DNA of 64,000 bases from Gossypium raimondii (taxonomy: Eukaryota > Streptophyta > Magnoliopsida > Malvales > Malvaceae). The DNA is taken from NCBI RefSeq assembly GCF_025698545.1, contig NC_068569.1, positions 20,460,001 to 20,524,000 on the forward strand, in the 5' to 3' direction. The translations under genes and the position numbers were made by a program. The notes under the pieces are model-generated. The model saw nothing but the letters and a program-made list of their open reading frames with translations, ran no database searches and had not been told where the DNA came from. Each line of letters opens with the position of its first letter. Position 1 is the first letter of the stretch. Below, piece after piece: positions 1-12,500 of the stretch.

Positions 1-1317
1 ATTGCTTAAAAAATATTTAAAATTTATATTTCGTAGTTTTCCAAGAGTGCTTTGCCGAGAGTCCTAGTGAAGGTAGTAACTTCTGCGGCTTGGGATGGGG
101 GAAAGCGGTGGCGACGATAGAGAGAAGAGGGATGAGATTTCCCTCCTAACTGAAGAACTTATTCAATTATCTGTCAAAGGATCGAGGGTGGTTCCGAATG
201 AGAAACCAACCTTGATTTGTACAAGTTGGACAGAGAAGCTTTACAACCCGGAAAGTTTTAGGGCACAGATGAAAAGTTTGTGGAAAACAAAAAAGAAGTT
301 TGAGATTCAAATAGTAGGGCAGAATCTATTCTTGATTGTGTTTGAGCTGGAAGAAGATATAAAGTTGATTATGGAGGGAAGACCATGGTTGTTCCGAAAG
401 AGTCTAATTTTGTAACACCCCTAACCCGTATCCGTCGCCGAAGTAGGGTTACGAGACATTACTGAACAAACACAACCATTTTTAAAATCAAACTGATCAC
501 AAATATGAAAATTAAATTACTTTTGCATAGCTATTTATAATTTACAATCAAAATATAATCAACATCGTACTCAAACCTATACATGCCATAAGATTGAGTT
601 CAAATATTTAACAAAATACCAAAAGTAGTCGATAGTCTGATAGACTATGCTGATGATCCCCGAGCTCGTAACGCGTCTCTAAAATCTATAAAAACAAATG
701 GGCAAAAACAAACAAAGTAAGCTTTTATAGCTTAGTAAGTCTATAGCATACCTAAAATACATATAAAAGAATCATATAATTCTTTAAGAAAATTTATTGA
801 AATCACAATTATCAATTATAATTACTAATCAAACATTTGTTTAAATTTTAAAAGGATGTGTATTTATCTAATACACCCAAACAGACAAATGTATATACAT
901 TTTATGCATATATCTACAACCATGAATCATGAATGCATATATACATATATGCATGACAAATATTAGAACCAAATGTATATACACTTTAAACATATTAGTC
1001 GAGTGCATATATACATAAGCTTAACAAATATTATAACCAAATGTGTACATGTATTTACCACATACATTTATCCAAAGTCATATATGTACTTATCATGCAC
1101 ATACAATCGAATATATATATAACTTTATCAATCACATTTCATATCTCATTATACATGTATATATATATATCGATCATAAACTTTTAACCTAACTCATATT
1201 TATGCCTATAATGAATACATTCGCATTCAACTTTTACTTATAAACAAATATTTACACATATATGTATTACCAATTGCACATAAGATTACTCATCAGTTTC
1301 TTATACCAAATGCACCC

Positions 1318-1320
<3 letters not shown>

Positions 1321-1356
<36 letters not shown>
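1321..1356. repeat. (AT)18 microsatellite
   Basis: Uninterrupted AT dinucleotide run within the solo LTR. Shorter AT runs occur at about 1738-1756 and 1158-1172. Only a sequence-composition feature. Confidence 0.95.
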
Positions 1357-1358
<2 letters not shown>

Positions 1359-1429
1359 ACCACCTATGTCGAGTTTATGCACAACATCTTCAAACACATA
1401 AATCTGAACAATTCAAACAATTTCAACAG

Positions 1430-1600
1430 ATTCACCGGCACTTACCCTGCTAGGCTTAAAACCTGATTCAATACACTGGCAATTAGCCTGCTAGACGTAA
1501 AGTCCGAAATATTTCACCGGCGTCAAGCCTGCTAGACGTATAGTCAGAAACATTTCACCGGCATCAAGCCTGCTAGACGTAAAGTCTGAATTATCTCATT
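1430..1600. repeat. Degenerate tandem array (about 54-bp unit) in the solo LTR
   Basis: Three to four copies of a unit built on TTCACCGGCATCAAGCCTGC followed by TAGACGTAAAGTCTGAA, with drift between copies. Other LTRs of this kind in the window carry quite different arrays (see 34305-34780 and 30966-31199). Confidence 0.8.
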
Positions 1601-4436
1601 GACAATAATTATTTTAGGCCCCAAGCTCAAACACTCAATTCACCCAAATATTACTCATTTTAGAACTATATAGGTATATAAATTCCATGCTTAAATATTC
1701 AGCTCGAAACTCAAAATTTATATCATAGAAACACATGAATATATATATATATATATAAAACTCAACCACCAAATCCAATTTGACAATTCAATAAATCAAT
1801 GAACATATTTATGCATAACCTTTTACTTCAAATCCTACTACAAATATAATACTATTTAACTAAAATATTCTTGAATAATATACACTTTACATTCCAACAT
1901 ATTAAAATTTTACACACATATATATACATGATCAAAACTAACATATGCAAATATCATCTAATAACAAATTTCAAAACTAAATCTTATACATGCATACATA
2001 TACACTCAAACCGCATATACTTTTATAGTGACACATCTTAATTGATTCAAAAGTGTATATATACATGTATATTTACATGTTTAATAATAAAACTCTTATA
2101 TCTATGTATATTTACGAATCTCTAAGTACACATATATACATATACATATCTTTGATTAAATCAATAATTTATACATGTATATACGTGTATGAATTCGAAC
2201 CTCATATATATAAAACTCTTATACTTCAACTAGATTCATTAACATTTATGTATATACTTATTTACCTTTGCACTTTAGCTAAATTCAATTACCTATATAA
2301 GTATAAACCTCTAGGTTCGAATATAAAGAAAATACATATAAGCCAATCATACTTTTAATTTATTCAACCGATATACTTTAAATTATAATTCATCAAAAAT
2401 AAATACATATACATACTTATATATTGTTTTTATGACATTAAATAGCTAATAGACTTACCTCGAAAGATAGAAAATCGAAGTCGGACGATTATTCGACTAA
2501 TTTGGCTTTTCCCCGATCCAACTCCGATTTCTTTGGTTCTCGATCTAAATATATTCAAAATAAGATAATTTAATTATTAACACATTCAATTTAATCCAAA
2601 AACACATAATTTGGCAAATTACTATTTTGCCCCTAATATTTACACTTTTTGTTATTTAGTCCTTTTTGCACAAAACACAAAATACACAAAATTTTCCCTC
2701 ACTAAGCTAGGGCCGAATGTTCATTGTCTTCATACTAGTCCACACATTTCATTTATTTCACATTTTAGTCCCCCAAAAATTTAATTTCACAATTTAGCCC
2801 TATTTACTCAATTTCACTAAAAATCCCAATACAAAACATATTAATCTATCACATTTCTTTCATTTTTCATCATCAACTATCACAAAGTCCAAGTATTCAT
2901 CAATGGCATATTTCAAAATCATCAACAATTCACAAAATTAAAACATGGGTTTTGAAGAACACAAAGCAACGATCTCAAAAACGTAAAAATTATTAAAAAT
3001 TAAAACCTATACATACCTTAATCAAGCAAAATAAGTGCCGAACCTAGCTTGCTATTTTTTTCTTCTTTTTCTTTTGTATATTCGGCAATGAGAAAAATAA
3101 CATGCATGGCTTTGTTTATTTTAAGTTTTATTATTTTCAATATATTATACCATTATTATTTTACTTTTATATTTAATATAATATATATATATAATAGCCA
3201 TCATTGCCGTCCACTACCATTAATATTGGCTAAATTTCAACATGAAACCTCCAAATTATAAAGACAAAAATAATTAAGCACTTTCATATTTAGCCATCAA
3301 ATTTTTATTTTATGCGATTTAGCCATTTTCTCAAATTAAGCACACAACAATAAAATTAATTCATGAAACTTTCACACAAGTAAATTCACACATAATAAAC
3401 ACGTAAAATAATATTAAAATATTTTTCAGACTCGAATTTGTGGTCCCGAAACCACTGTTCCGATTAGGGTCAAAACCGGGTTGTTACAAATTTTATTTGA
3501 CAGGTTAACTCAATTTGTGGAAAGATCCCAAATTCGGCTTAACTCCTTACCGGTTTGGTTAAAGGTAGGTCCATGTTTACCAGAATTTGACAAAAAAGAT
3601 TTATTACATGCCATAGGTGTCACTTTTGGAGGGGTAATCAGATCTGAAATTAGCGGAGAATGGTGTCGTCTTAAAATAAACCTCAATATGCAGAAACCCC
3701 TTCGACAAGGTATTTTTGTCTCATTGGATAATAGGAATAAATAGTGGATTTCTTTTAAGTATGAGAAATTACCACTATTTTGCTTCGGATGTGGAAGGGT
3801 GGGGCACGGACTTTCAGATTGTAGTTTGCTGAATCCTGTAGAAAAAATTAAAATCAGAGAGGATCTACCATACACGATGGCACTAAAAGCAGAACCAAAC
3901 TTAGTTGGAAAGGAAAGTATTAAATTTAATAATTTTTCAAAGAAGGTTAGGGCTCAACGTTCTTATACAGGTGGTTCTGAGATAAAGTTGATCGAAGATA
4001 AAATAACTGGAGAAGTGAATAATTTGATGGGGATGACACACGGGAGACTACAAGTGAGTGATGAAGAGAAGACACTGAAGAAACAGGAGGAAGAAGCTAC
4101 AATCATGGTTGATGAACAGATGGTTGATAATAGGAGTAGTCAGGTTATTAATTTAAATTTAGTTAAGAAGGCAAGTTGGAAAAGAATTGCTCCAATTCAA
4201 ATGATGACTCAGTGAAAGGATGAAAGTTGTAATAAGAATAGGAAAGCTATTAAAGAAAATTTTGAGATTTGTAATATAGAAGCTGCATATGGAGATGGAA
4301 CTAAAAGGCTAAAAAAAGATGGAGAAAAGGTATATGGTGAAATGTTATCAGAAGTGATGAGTAATGCTATGGAACAGAACGATGTTCAACTACTTATGGG
4401 ATCGGCGGCTGCCAAGAGGCAAGCCAACCGAACGCA

Positions 4437-7400
4437 ATGAAAAGCATTAGTTGGAATGTTCGTGGATTGGGGAGTCCATGAATAGTTAGAAGGTTGCGAT
4501 ACTTTTTAAAGCAGCATAATCCCCAGATAGTCTTCTTAATGGAGACAAAAATAAATAAGCAATGTATGGAAAAAGTTAGAAGAAGTTGTGGTTTTCAGAA
4601 TGGAATTGACGTTGATGCAGAAGGTTCCCGAGGTGGTTTATGCTTAGCATGGAAAGGAGAGATCACAATTACTTTAAGAAGTTTCTCCAAGAACCATATA
4701 GATGTAATGGTTATGGAAGAGAATGGTAACGAAGAGTGGAGATTTACAGGATTCTATGGCTCCCCTTATGTCAATAATAAGAATGCTTCTTGGAATTTGC
4801 TACGGAAATTGAGACAAGATCAGAGACACCCATGGCTTGTAAGTGGGGATTTTAACGAAATTATGTATTCTTTTAAGAAAAAAAAGGGTTACCAAGAGAT
4901 GAAAGACGGATGGAGGCATTTAGAGAGACCCTAGAAGAATGTCAATTAGAAGATTTAGGATATACAGGGGTTTGGTTCACATGGGAAAAGAGAAATTTGC
5001 CAAAAACAAATATCAGAGAAAGATTGGTAGGGGAGTTGCTAATGACAAATGGAGGGATCTTTTTCCAACCGGCAACATTCATCACTTAACTCATTTGATG
5101 TCTGATCATTGTCCGCTTCTTCTTAATACAAAAACTGAAAATATTTATGTAGGAAACCCAAGGTTTAAATTTGAGACGTGGTGGACCATGGAAGAGTCTC
5201 TTGAGGGGGAAATTAAAGCATCTTGGTAATCATCTGTAGGTACTTTACTGGAGAAATTGGAAAAGCTACAATCAAATTTAAAGAAATGGGCAGGATCAAT
5301 TAAAAAAGGGTGAAAATGGCTAAAGAAAAGGCTTACTAAGGAACTTGAGATGTTGATGGAGGAAGAAAGCAATGACGATATAATGGCAAAGATTATTGAT
5401 ACTAAGGTACACCTAAATTTAGAAATTGATAAAGATGAAATGTATTGGTAACAGAGGGCAAGGGCGAATTGGCTTAAAGTAGGGACAAGAACACAATTTT
5501 TTCCATAAGTACGCCTCATCTCGTCGGAGAAAAAACACTATATCGAGGCTGGAGTTAGACGGGAGAAGGAGAAGCGACTGAAGTATGTAAGATCAGTGAA
5601 GTTGCTACGTTATTCTTTTAGGAGTTATTTACGTCAAAAGGAGTAGGAGAGTTATCTCATCTCTTAACAGGCATTGAGGAAAAAATTACGCCAGATATGA
5701 ATGAAGTTTTAGTGGCAAATTTTACGGAAGAAAAAGTGTATTCAGCTTTGAAAGGAATGGGGCCAGCTAAAGCACCAGGACCTGATGGATTTCTAGCACT
5801 ATTCTTTCAACAATATTGGCATATAGTAGGTAAAGAAGTTATCACTTTCTGTCTAGGAATTTTAAATAACGGTAAAAATTTTGGCCCTTTCAATTCAACT
5901 GATATTGTACTGATTCCAAAAACTCAAAATCTCAAGAATTTAGCAAAATTCAGACCTATCAGTTTATGTACTGTTATCTACAAAATTGTAGCTAAGACAA
6001 TTGCCAATAGACTTTAAGGGGTTATCGGGCGATGTATTGATGTGGCGTAGAGTGCTTTTATCCCAGGAAGGCTAATTTTTAAAAACATTTTGCTAGCTTA
6101 CGAGATCCTACACACTTTTAAGAGAAAACTCATAGGAAAGAAAGGTTTTATGGCAATTAAACTTGGCATGAGCAAAGCCTATGATAGGGTCGAGTGGAGG
6201 TTTCTTAAGAAAGTTATGCTGCGAATGGGTTTTGCAAAAGAATGGGTTGATTTAATTATGAAATGCATTTCTACAGCAACTTATGCAGTCAATATTAATG
6301 GAAAAAATGGACGAATATTTCAATCTTCTAGAGGGTTGCGTCAGGGTGACCCCCTTAGTCCCTTTCTATTTTTATTATATAGCGAGGGACTTTCGGCATT
6401 AATGAGATTGGCACTGAAAGAGGGGCTGATAAAAGGAGCAAAGACAAGCAGGAAAGGACCAGGGATTTCACATCTACTCTTTGCAGATGATTGTATATTG
6501 TTCGGTGAAGCAACTAATAAGGGAGTGAGGTTGCTAAAAGAGATTCTAAAGGAATATGAAGTTTGTTCTGGCCAGTGTGTTAATTTTGAGAAATCTACGG
6601 TTTTATTCAGTTCGAATACATCAGTAGAAAAAAGGGTGAGGTATTAGGAAGCTTAAGGGTAAGTGGGTCAACGGATATGAAAAAGTATTTAAGTCTTCCT
6701 AATGTGGTTGACAGACGTAAAAAGGAGTCGTTTCAACATCTAAAAGATAAGGTCAATTCCAGAATTAAAGGTTGGAGTACCAGATTGTTATCACAAGAAG
6801 GTAAGGAAGTATTCATTAAATCAATACTTCAGGCTATTCCGACTTACGCTATGTCCTGTTTTCTTCTTCCTAATTCCCTATGTGACAAACTGGAAAAGAT
6901 CTTTGCTAATTTCTGGTGGCAAAAGGAGTAGGGGAAAAGAGGAATTCACTGGTGTAAATGGCAGTATATGTGTCGAGCCAAAGAAGAAGGAGGAATGGGC
7001 TTTAGGAACATGGTTAGTTTTAATGTCTCCTTATTAGCTAAACAAGGTTGGAGAATCCTAAACAATCCAAATTCATTAGTTGCAGAAGTATTTAAAGCTA
7101 AATATTTTTCAAAAACGAATTTTTTGAATTCGCGTATTGGGAATAATAGTTCTTTCACATGGAAGAGCATATGGGAAACTAAAGGTATTCTATCAGATGG
7201 AATATGCTGGAAAGTGGGGAAAGGTACTGAAATCTCGGTTATTAATGATAGTTAGATACCAGATTATTCCAGATTATCGTCTCATTTTACTAATTTGCGC
7301 GACTATAAAGTTGCAGAATTAATTGACGACAGCAATAGGAAATGGAAAAAGAACTGATTGAATCTACCTTCCCAGCGGAGATATCTGAGAAAATTCTCTG

Positions 7401-8641
7401 CATCCCGTTAGCTAAAGAGCCTCACGATGATTTTCTAGCCTGGAGGGGAGAGTCTTCGGGAGAATTTATGGTGCGAAGTGCCTATAAACTATTACAGGGC
7501 ATTGATCCTAGAGCTTATGCTTTACAAACGGATCTAGAAAATTTTACAGAAATATATGGCTCCTTAATCTACCTTCTAAGTTAAAAATCACAGTCTGGAA
7601 AATATCATGGAATTATCTACCAACACAGATTAACTTGCAATACAGAAGGCTATTAAATAATACAATATGTTCTAGGTGTGGCAGAGCAGCAGAAACTACA
7701 AATCATCTATTTCGCGAGTGTTCTGTGGCAATAACAGTGTGGAAAGAGTTATCATTCTCGGAGTTATTACAAGTACCTCATATGGAATTTGTACAGTGGC
7801 TCACCTGGGTTTTTGAACAGAATACCCCCACTCGATGCAGGATATTTTGCTGTGCTCTTTGGGCAATCTGAGGAGAAAGGAATAAGATAGTGCATGAGAA
7901 GACCAATAGATTTGGGAAAGAGATTGCATATTTTATCAAGAGATATATTTTTTAACTAAATGGGATGGAAGAAAAAGTATCAAAGATTAAAACAGGAGGC
8001 AGAGAGTGGAAACACCCACCTGGTCAGTTTGTGAAGGTTAACTTTGACGCAGCCTATGATGGGAATCTACGTCAATCGGCTGTGGGAATTGTGGCCAGGG
8101 ATAGTGAAGGAAACTCTCTTTTATCATTTATAGAGATTCATCATCAAGTCGTATCAGCTTTTCTCGCCGAAGCAATAGCTTTCTAGACAACAACTCAAAT
8201 CGGTATGAACATGCAATGGCCAAATATTATTATTGAAGGGGATGCATTATCAATCATAAAGAAGTACAAACTAAAAAGTCATGATAAATCAATGGTCGGA
8301 GCATGTATCCAAGATATTCATCAGTTACTGGATAAATCTATAAAATATTATTTTGAGTACACTCCAAGAGAAGTGAAAGCCTGGCACATACATTAGCAAC
8401 GGAGACATTAAAGAAGAAGGAAGAGATTTACCTGATTGGAAGAGTCTCAAAGTATGCTAAGAATTTGAAGGAAAAAGAAAGAAGAGAGAACTACAGTGAA
8501 GATGAAATGAAGGTTACAGAACAAAAAGGCTGGAAAGTGGAAATCAAAAGGTTTGGTGAAAAAGCCTTCATTGAAATCCGGAAACGTCCCATTGAAGAAA
8601 TGAAAGATGATTTGAAAAGACGGGAACAGATCTTTTTCTGA
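4437..8641 (+). pseudogene. LINE ORF2 (endonuclease, reverse transcriptase, RNase H), broken
   Basis: ORF2 starts with MKSISWNVRGLGSP at 4437, the usual start of the apurinic-type endonuclease, then a stop. Endonuclease pieces follow (VFLMETKI; WLVSGDFNEIM near 4830; LMSDHCPLL near 5095). The reverse transcriptase begins near 5697 (GPAKAPGPDGF, RPISLCTVIYKI). Motif A reads [13 protein letters not shown] near 6160, where the first catalytic Asp is Gly; [15 protein letters not shown] and the FADD box (about 6480) are present. Then come zf-RVT (CSRCGRAAETTNHLF, about 7670) and an RNase H domain (NFDAAYD, AEAIAF, EGDAL, 8040-8250). Stops or frameshifts lie near 4479, 4932, 5228, 6015, 6645, 7253, 7582, 7869, 8184 and 8394. 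No enzyme could be made. Confidence 0.9.
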
Positions 8642-8677
8642 TTGGGCAAGTTTGCGGTGTCATTAAATAGGTTCAAG

Positions 8678-9304
8678 TGTCATGGGCCGCAGTTCAAAGC
8701 CCGTGACCATCGCACCAAATGCATCCAATGGAGGTCTATTGCTCAGATGGGGATCATTTGGCCCACGAGAACTGGCCCGATTCAAAGAGCTATTAGAGAA
8801 GCCTGTCAGATTGAAGCCTGGTTGGCCTGATAATGGAGACATGGCAACTTAGGCTGATATGGTAACTAATCTTAGAAGATAGAGGGAATCATATCTTGTA
8901 AAGATTAGATTAGATTAGATTTGATATGGCATATCTTGTAAATCCCTAAAATAAAGGGATATGGCTAATCTTGTCTGTCGATGTAAATGTATCTTGACTG
9001 TCGGTTTTGGGGGAGCTCAACTATAAATAGAGAGCCCCCCTCAGTTGTACTCACTCCATTCATTATTTCATTATTCTTTGTGAATAAGAGAATAAAGAGC
9101 ATTTACTCAAACACTTTGCGAGCGTTCTTTCTGTTGTTCTTTGTTGTTCTTCTTTTAGCATAAATTGCTTCCACTCTTTAATTTGGTGCCTTGGAGGAGT
9201 TCTTAAGGAATCATCACTTGAGTTAAGACTGACTTAGGCGAGTTTGGACGAACGAATCGCCTAAGGCCGCACGGATCGCAAGAGAAAACTCTAGCCCCGT
9301 GACA
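8678..9304 (+). mobile_element. Solo LTR (627 bp) of the TGTCACGGG family, inside the LINE 3' UTR
   Basis: Starts TGTCATGGGCCGCAG and ends GCCCCGTGACA; it is an older copy of the LTRs at 56373 and 58894. The flanks share CAAG (8674-8677 and 9305-9308), a 4-bp target duplication. A TATA box (CTATAAATAGAGAGCC, about 9021) gives the promoter. There is no internal domain, so it is a solo LTR. LINE sequence continues after it to the poly-A tail. Confidence 0.9.
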
Positions 9305-9510
9305 CAAGAGGTTTCTGATTTTATTACTTTGTTTTATTTTTAGGGCTGTATTCCAGTTATTTAAAAGGTTTGGACTATAGTTTTTTGTTTTGTTTTTCGG
9401 GCCAAAGCTTTAAGGGCCTTTTGCATATGGTTTTCCTTTAGTCTGGGTCAATTTGTGTATTCTTTAATTTAGTTAATAAAGCCCAATCTGAATTTAGTTT
9501 GAAAAAAAAA

Positions 9511-12500
9511 TTATATTTCATATATCAAAATATTAATAATGCGTAATAGTAACTTTTTTTTAGTTTTCATTATAATTTAAGTTGATATATTTCATACATT
9601 ATAATATTAACGATTTAAAGATAATTAAAATGCATATTTTTACTTTACAATATCATGTCTAACTTTTACATTTTGTTTCTTTAAAAGTACTTATTGGCAA
9701 TAATATAACAACTAAATTTTAAATCAAACTTTTCAAAACCATTAACTCATATTTTTAAAAAGCAGTTTTTGAAAATAATACTTAACTCAAGATTATTTTG
9801 ATGAATATGATACTAACATTCCATTAGAGATTTCAATTTGTGTGTTTTTTTTTCTCTTTTTGGTGAAAATGAGAGTATTTATAGCTAACAATAATGACTA
9901 TTTTTCTCGTTGTGAATGCTCTTTGAAGAGATAAATGATTGGCCACCTACATGAGTGGGGATTAAATCCAATCCACATGATTAAGAGACAAGGCGAGCAA
10001 CCACCACACGACACCTTATGGTTAAATTTTTTGGGCCTTTTCAAATTCCCAAAACACTTTGGGAGCTTTTGGTATGATGTCAAGTGATCACTTTCATGGG
10101 AATTTAATCAGTTGAAAAGTGATTCCAATGTTTGGTATGTCCTTTTTTTTTCTTTTTTCTTTTTACTTTTCTTAGAATCTAACTTTCCCTTAAGTGTTAT
10201 TTTCCTATAAACATGGCAATGTGATTTCCATGATAAAAGATGAGAAAGTTAGTTTTTCATATAGATATTGAAAAGTTAAAAAATAGTAAGACAAAATTAA
10301 CCCTATTTTATATTGGTTTAGGGTATTAGTATGAATAAAAGTTAAAAAAAAGCTATTGTCCATTTTCTTCTTCCCATTTTCTCTATTCCTTTAACGGATT
10401 CTTTGCAAAAAAAAGTTTTATTTTTATTTTTATATGCATATTTAATCATACTATATTGTTTACTGTAGAAATGAGGGTTACTTGCTTTGTAAACAGAAAC
10501 TATGGCTAAAATAGTGCTGGTAACTATGATCATAGTTTCAACTACAAAATCAAAAGTGCAAAACGTACAGATGAACACCAAGATTATTTATGCCGTTTGA
10601 CCTTAGTCTACGTCCAGGAGGCCTTGCCTAGAGCAATGATCTACTATCTTTCTCATAGTACAATCGATGATTTAAGTCTTAACAATTATCTAACTCACAC
10701 CAATTTAGTGACCTCACTATTGTACAAAGGCTAGATCACTCTCCCACTAAGCTTCCTCCTCGAAAATTTAGTTTTGCAATTAATACAAGAGACTCTCTTG
10801 ATTGCTTACAAAAATAATGCAGACATAAAATGTTCCTAACTTGAATAAATTTTTTGCTCTCTCAATCTCTTAGTTACTCTTCAACCTAGACAAAACTTAA
10901 GTTTATATATTACTTGAGTTTTTCTTACATAAGAAAGCTAAAAATCAACATATGATAATAATTCCATAAGAGCCTCGGTGTAATCTGAGGTCTTCAAATA
11001 TAGAAAATGGCTTTACTTGATCTGCAAGTAATCAATCTTTAAGTCTTCAATTTTAACTCAATTGGTCTTCATGTTTTGGGCTCTAACTCGTCCAAATATT
11101 ATTTTTTTAAAAGATAGTCTAATGCTTTTGTTTAAAAATTTTGCCAATTTTGAAAATAGGCGAGTACAATAATGAAACAATACCTAAAATTGTAGTTGCT
11201 GTTTCAGCCACAAAATTTTTCATTGCCTTCAAATATGTCAACAATTTATATATTATATTTATTTTCTATTATTTCTCTCTTTTTTGGTGCAATTATCTCC
11301 TATATATTGGTAAAATTAACTCTCTTTTCTCAATCCCAGGTAACATGAAAAAAATGATGCGAAGGATTTGCTTAATGGCTTATATAAAGGACTTTATTTT
11401 CAATTATCAGAACTATGCTAGGATGATATTCATCCTTTAAGACATATATATTATTATGTGGTTGGGTAAATTAAGACATTTAGAAAAATTTCATCATAAA
11501 TAAATTTTATTTATAATAATTTTTTAAAAGAACAACAAATTTTTATGAAAATAAAGAATCCAACTCGTGTGTGTAGGTAGTACCAAAATTAGCTATTATC
11601 TTTTAATTTGTATTGGAATAATTTCAATCTTTAAGTAGATATATTTATGGTCAAACCCAAGTTTTGATTTAGCTTATATATGATAATATACTTGTCCACA
11701 CCTAACTCATTACTTTATTTTCATCATCTCATATTATTTTTCTAAAAAAAACAATTCATGTTTTGTAATTTTGTAATTTTTTATTTAAGGTCATGTATTA
11801 TTTACCATATTTTTTTAATAGGGTTAAATTTATTTTTGGGGTTTAAACTTGTCAATTATTTTCAAACTGGGGTTTGATATTTCCTTAAAAACCTTAATGT
11901 TTCGGCCTCAATATGGAAACAATTGTCAAGTTTAGGAACTAACTTGGAAAAAAAAGAGTTCAAGTCATAATATGAGAACAATTGCTCAGTCCAAACCTCA
12001 ATACGGGAACAATTATCAAGTTTAGAGATTAACTTAAAAAATATTCAAACCCCAAACAATAATTTAAACCTTTTTAATATTTACTTTATTATAATACGTA
12101 TTTAATTATTTATGATATGAATTACATAAATATGTGTTGCTCAAAGATAAATTTTGTCATCCAATCCAAATCCAAATTAGATTGAGTTTGAAATAGGATA
12201 ATTTGGATCTAATCAAATGTGGATTACTATATAGTACTAAAAATATGGGTAAATTATATAGATAGTCATTTAATTATATAAAAATTCATTTTAGGCACTT
12301 AAGATAAAAAATTACATTTTAAGTACTCAAGTTACATAATTTGAATATTTTGATTTTTTTATTTTAGGTACTTAAAATGAAAAAGTTTGATAATCGAGTG
12401 ATTGTATGGTTTAACCTAAAAATATATTATCTAAGTATAATTATTAAAATATTTAAAGATTGATTAAAAGAAAATCTATTTGAAACAAGAAGTAAAATCG

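Larger units (their letters stand above)
411..3488 (-). mobile_element. Solo LTR (3.08 kb) of a chromovirus-like Ty3/gypsy family, inside LINE ORF1
   Basis: The insert is bounded by TGTAACACCCC and GGGTTGTTACA, with an exact 5-bp target duplication AATTT at 406-410 and 3489-3493. Removing it rejoins the LINE ORF1 reading. No PBS, PPT or coding domain is inside, so it is a single LTR left by recombination. Read on the minus strand it starts like the LTRs at 29586 and 32303 (shared segment CGGAACAGTGGTTTCGGGAC) and has a similar length, so it belongs to the same or a sister family. It is AT-rich with microsatellites and a short tandem array. Confidence 0.9.
95..4215 (+). pseudogene. LINE ORF1 (DUF4283 / CCHC nucleic-acid-binding protein), broken
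   Basis: ORF1 encodes the nucleic-acid-binding protein that packages LINE RNA. The first 106 codons (95-410) read a DUF4283-like segment with the typical LIMEGRPWLFRKSLIL stretch. The frame is then interrupted by the solo LTR at 411-3488 and resumes at about 3494 with FDRLTQFVERSQIRLNSLPVW. A stop follows NRNK near 3742. The zinc knuckle FCFGCGRVGHGLSDC lies at about 3781-3828 and a charged tail runs to a stop at 4215. The ATG at 95 follows about 60 bp of leader from the element start. The insertion and the internal stop make it non-functional. Confidence 0.85.
33..9510 (+). mobile_element. Full-length L1-type LINE, inactive, carrying two LTR insertions
   Basis: Non-LTR retrotransposon with both ends visible. 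The nonamer TTATATTTC occurs at 24-32 just before the element and again at 9511-9519 just after a 9-A tail at 9502-9510, which is the expected target-site duplication. In order it has ORF1 (DUF4283-like domain and zinc knuckle), ORF2 (endonuclease, reverse transcriptase, zf-RVT, RNase H) and a 3' UTR with AATAAAG-like signals before the poly-A. Two solo LTRs (411-3488 and 8678-9304) sit inside; without them the LINE is about 5.8 kb, normal for plant L1 elements. Both ORFs carry several stops and frameshifts, so it cannot move by itself. Ends and TSD are seen; the family assignment follows from domain order. Confidence 0.9.

Noticed and set aside
3510..3875. 121-residue antisense ORF
   Set aside because: Shadow of the LINE ORF1 segment that contains the zinc knuckle.
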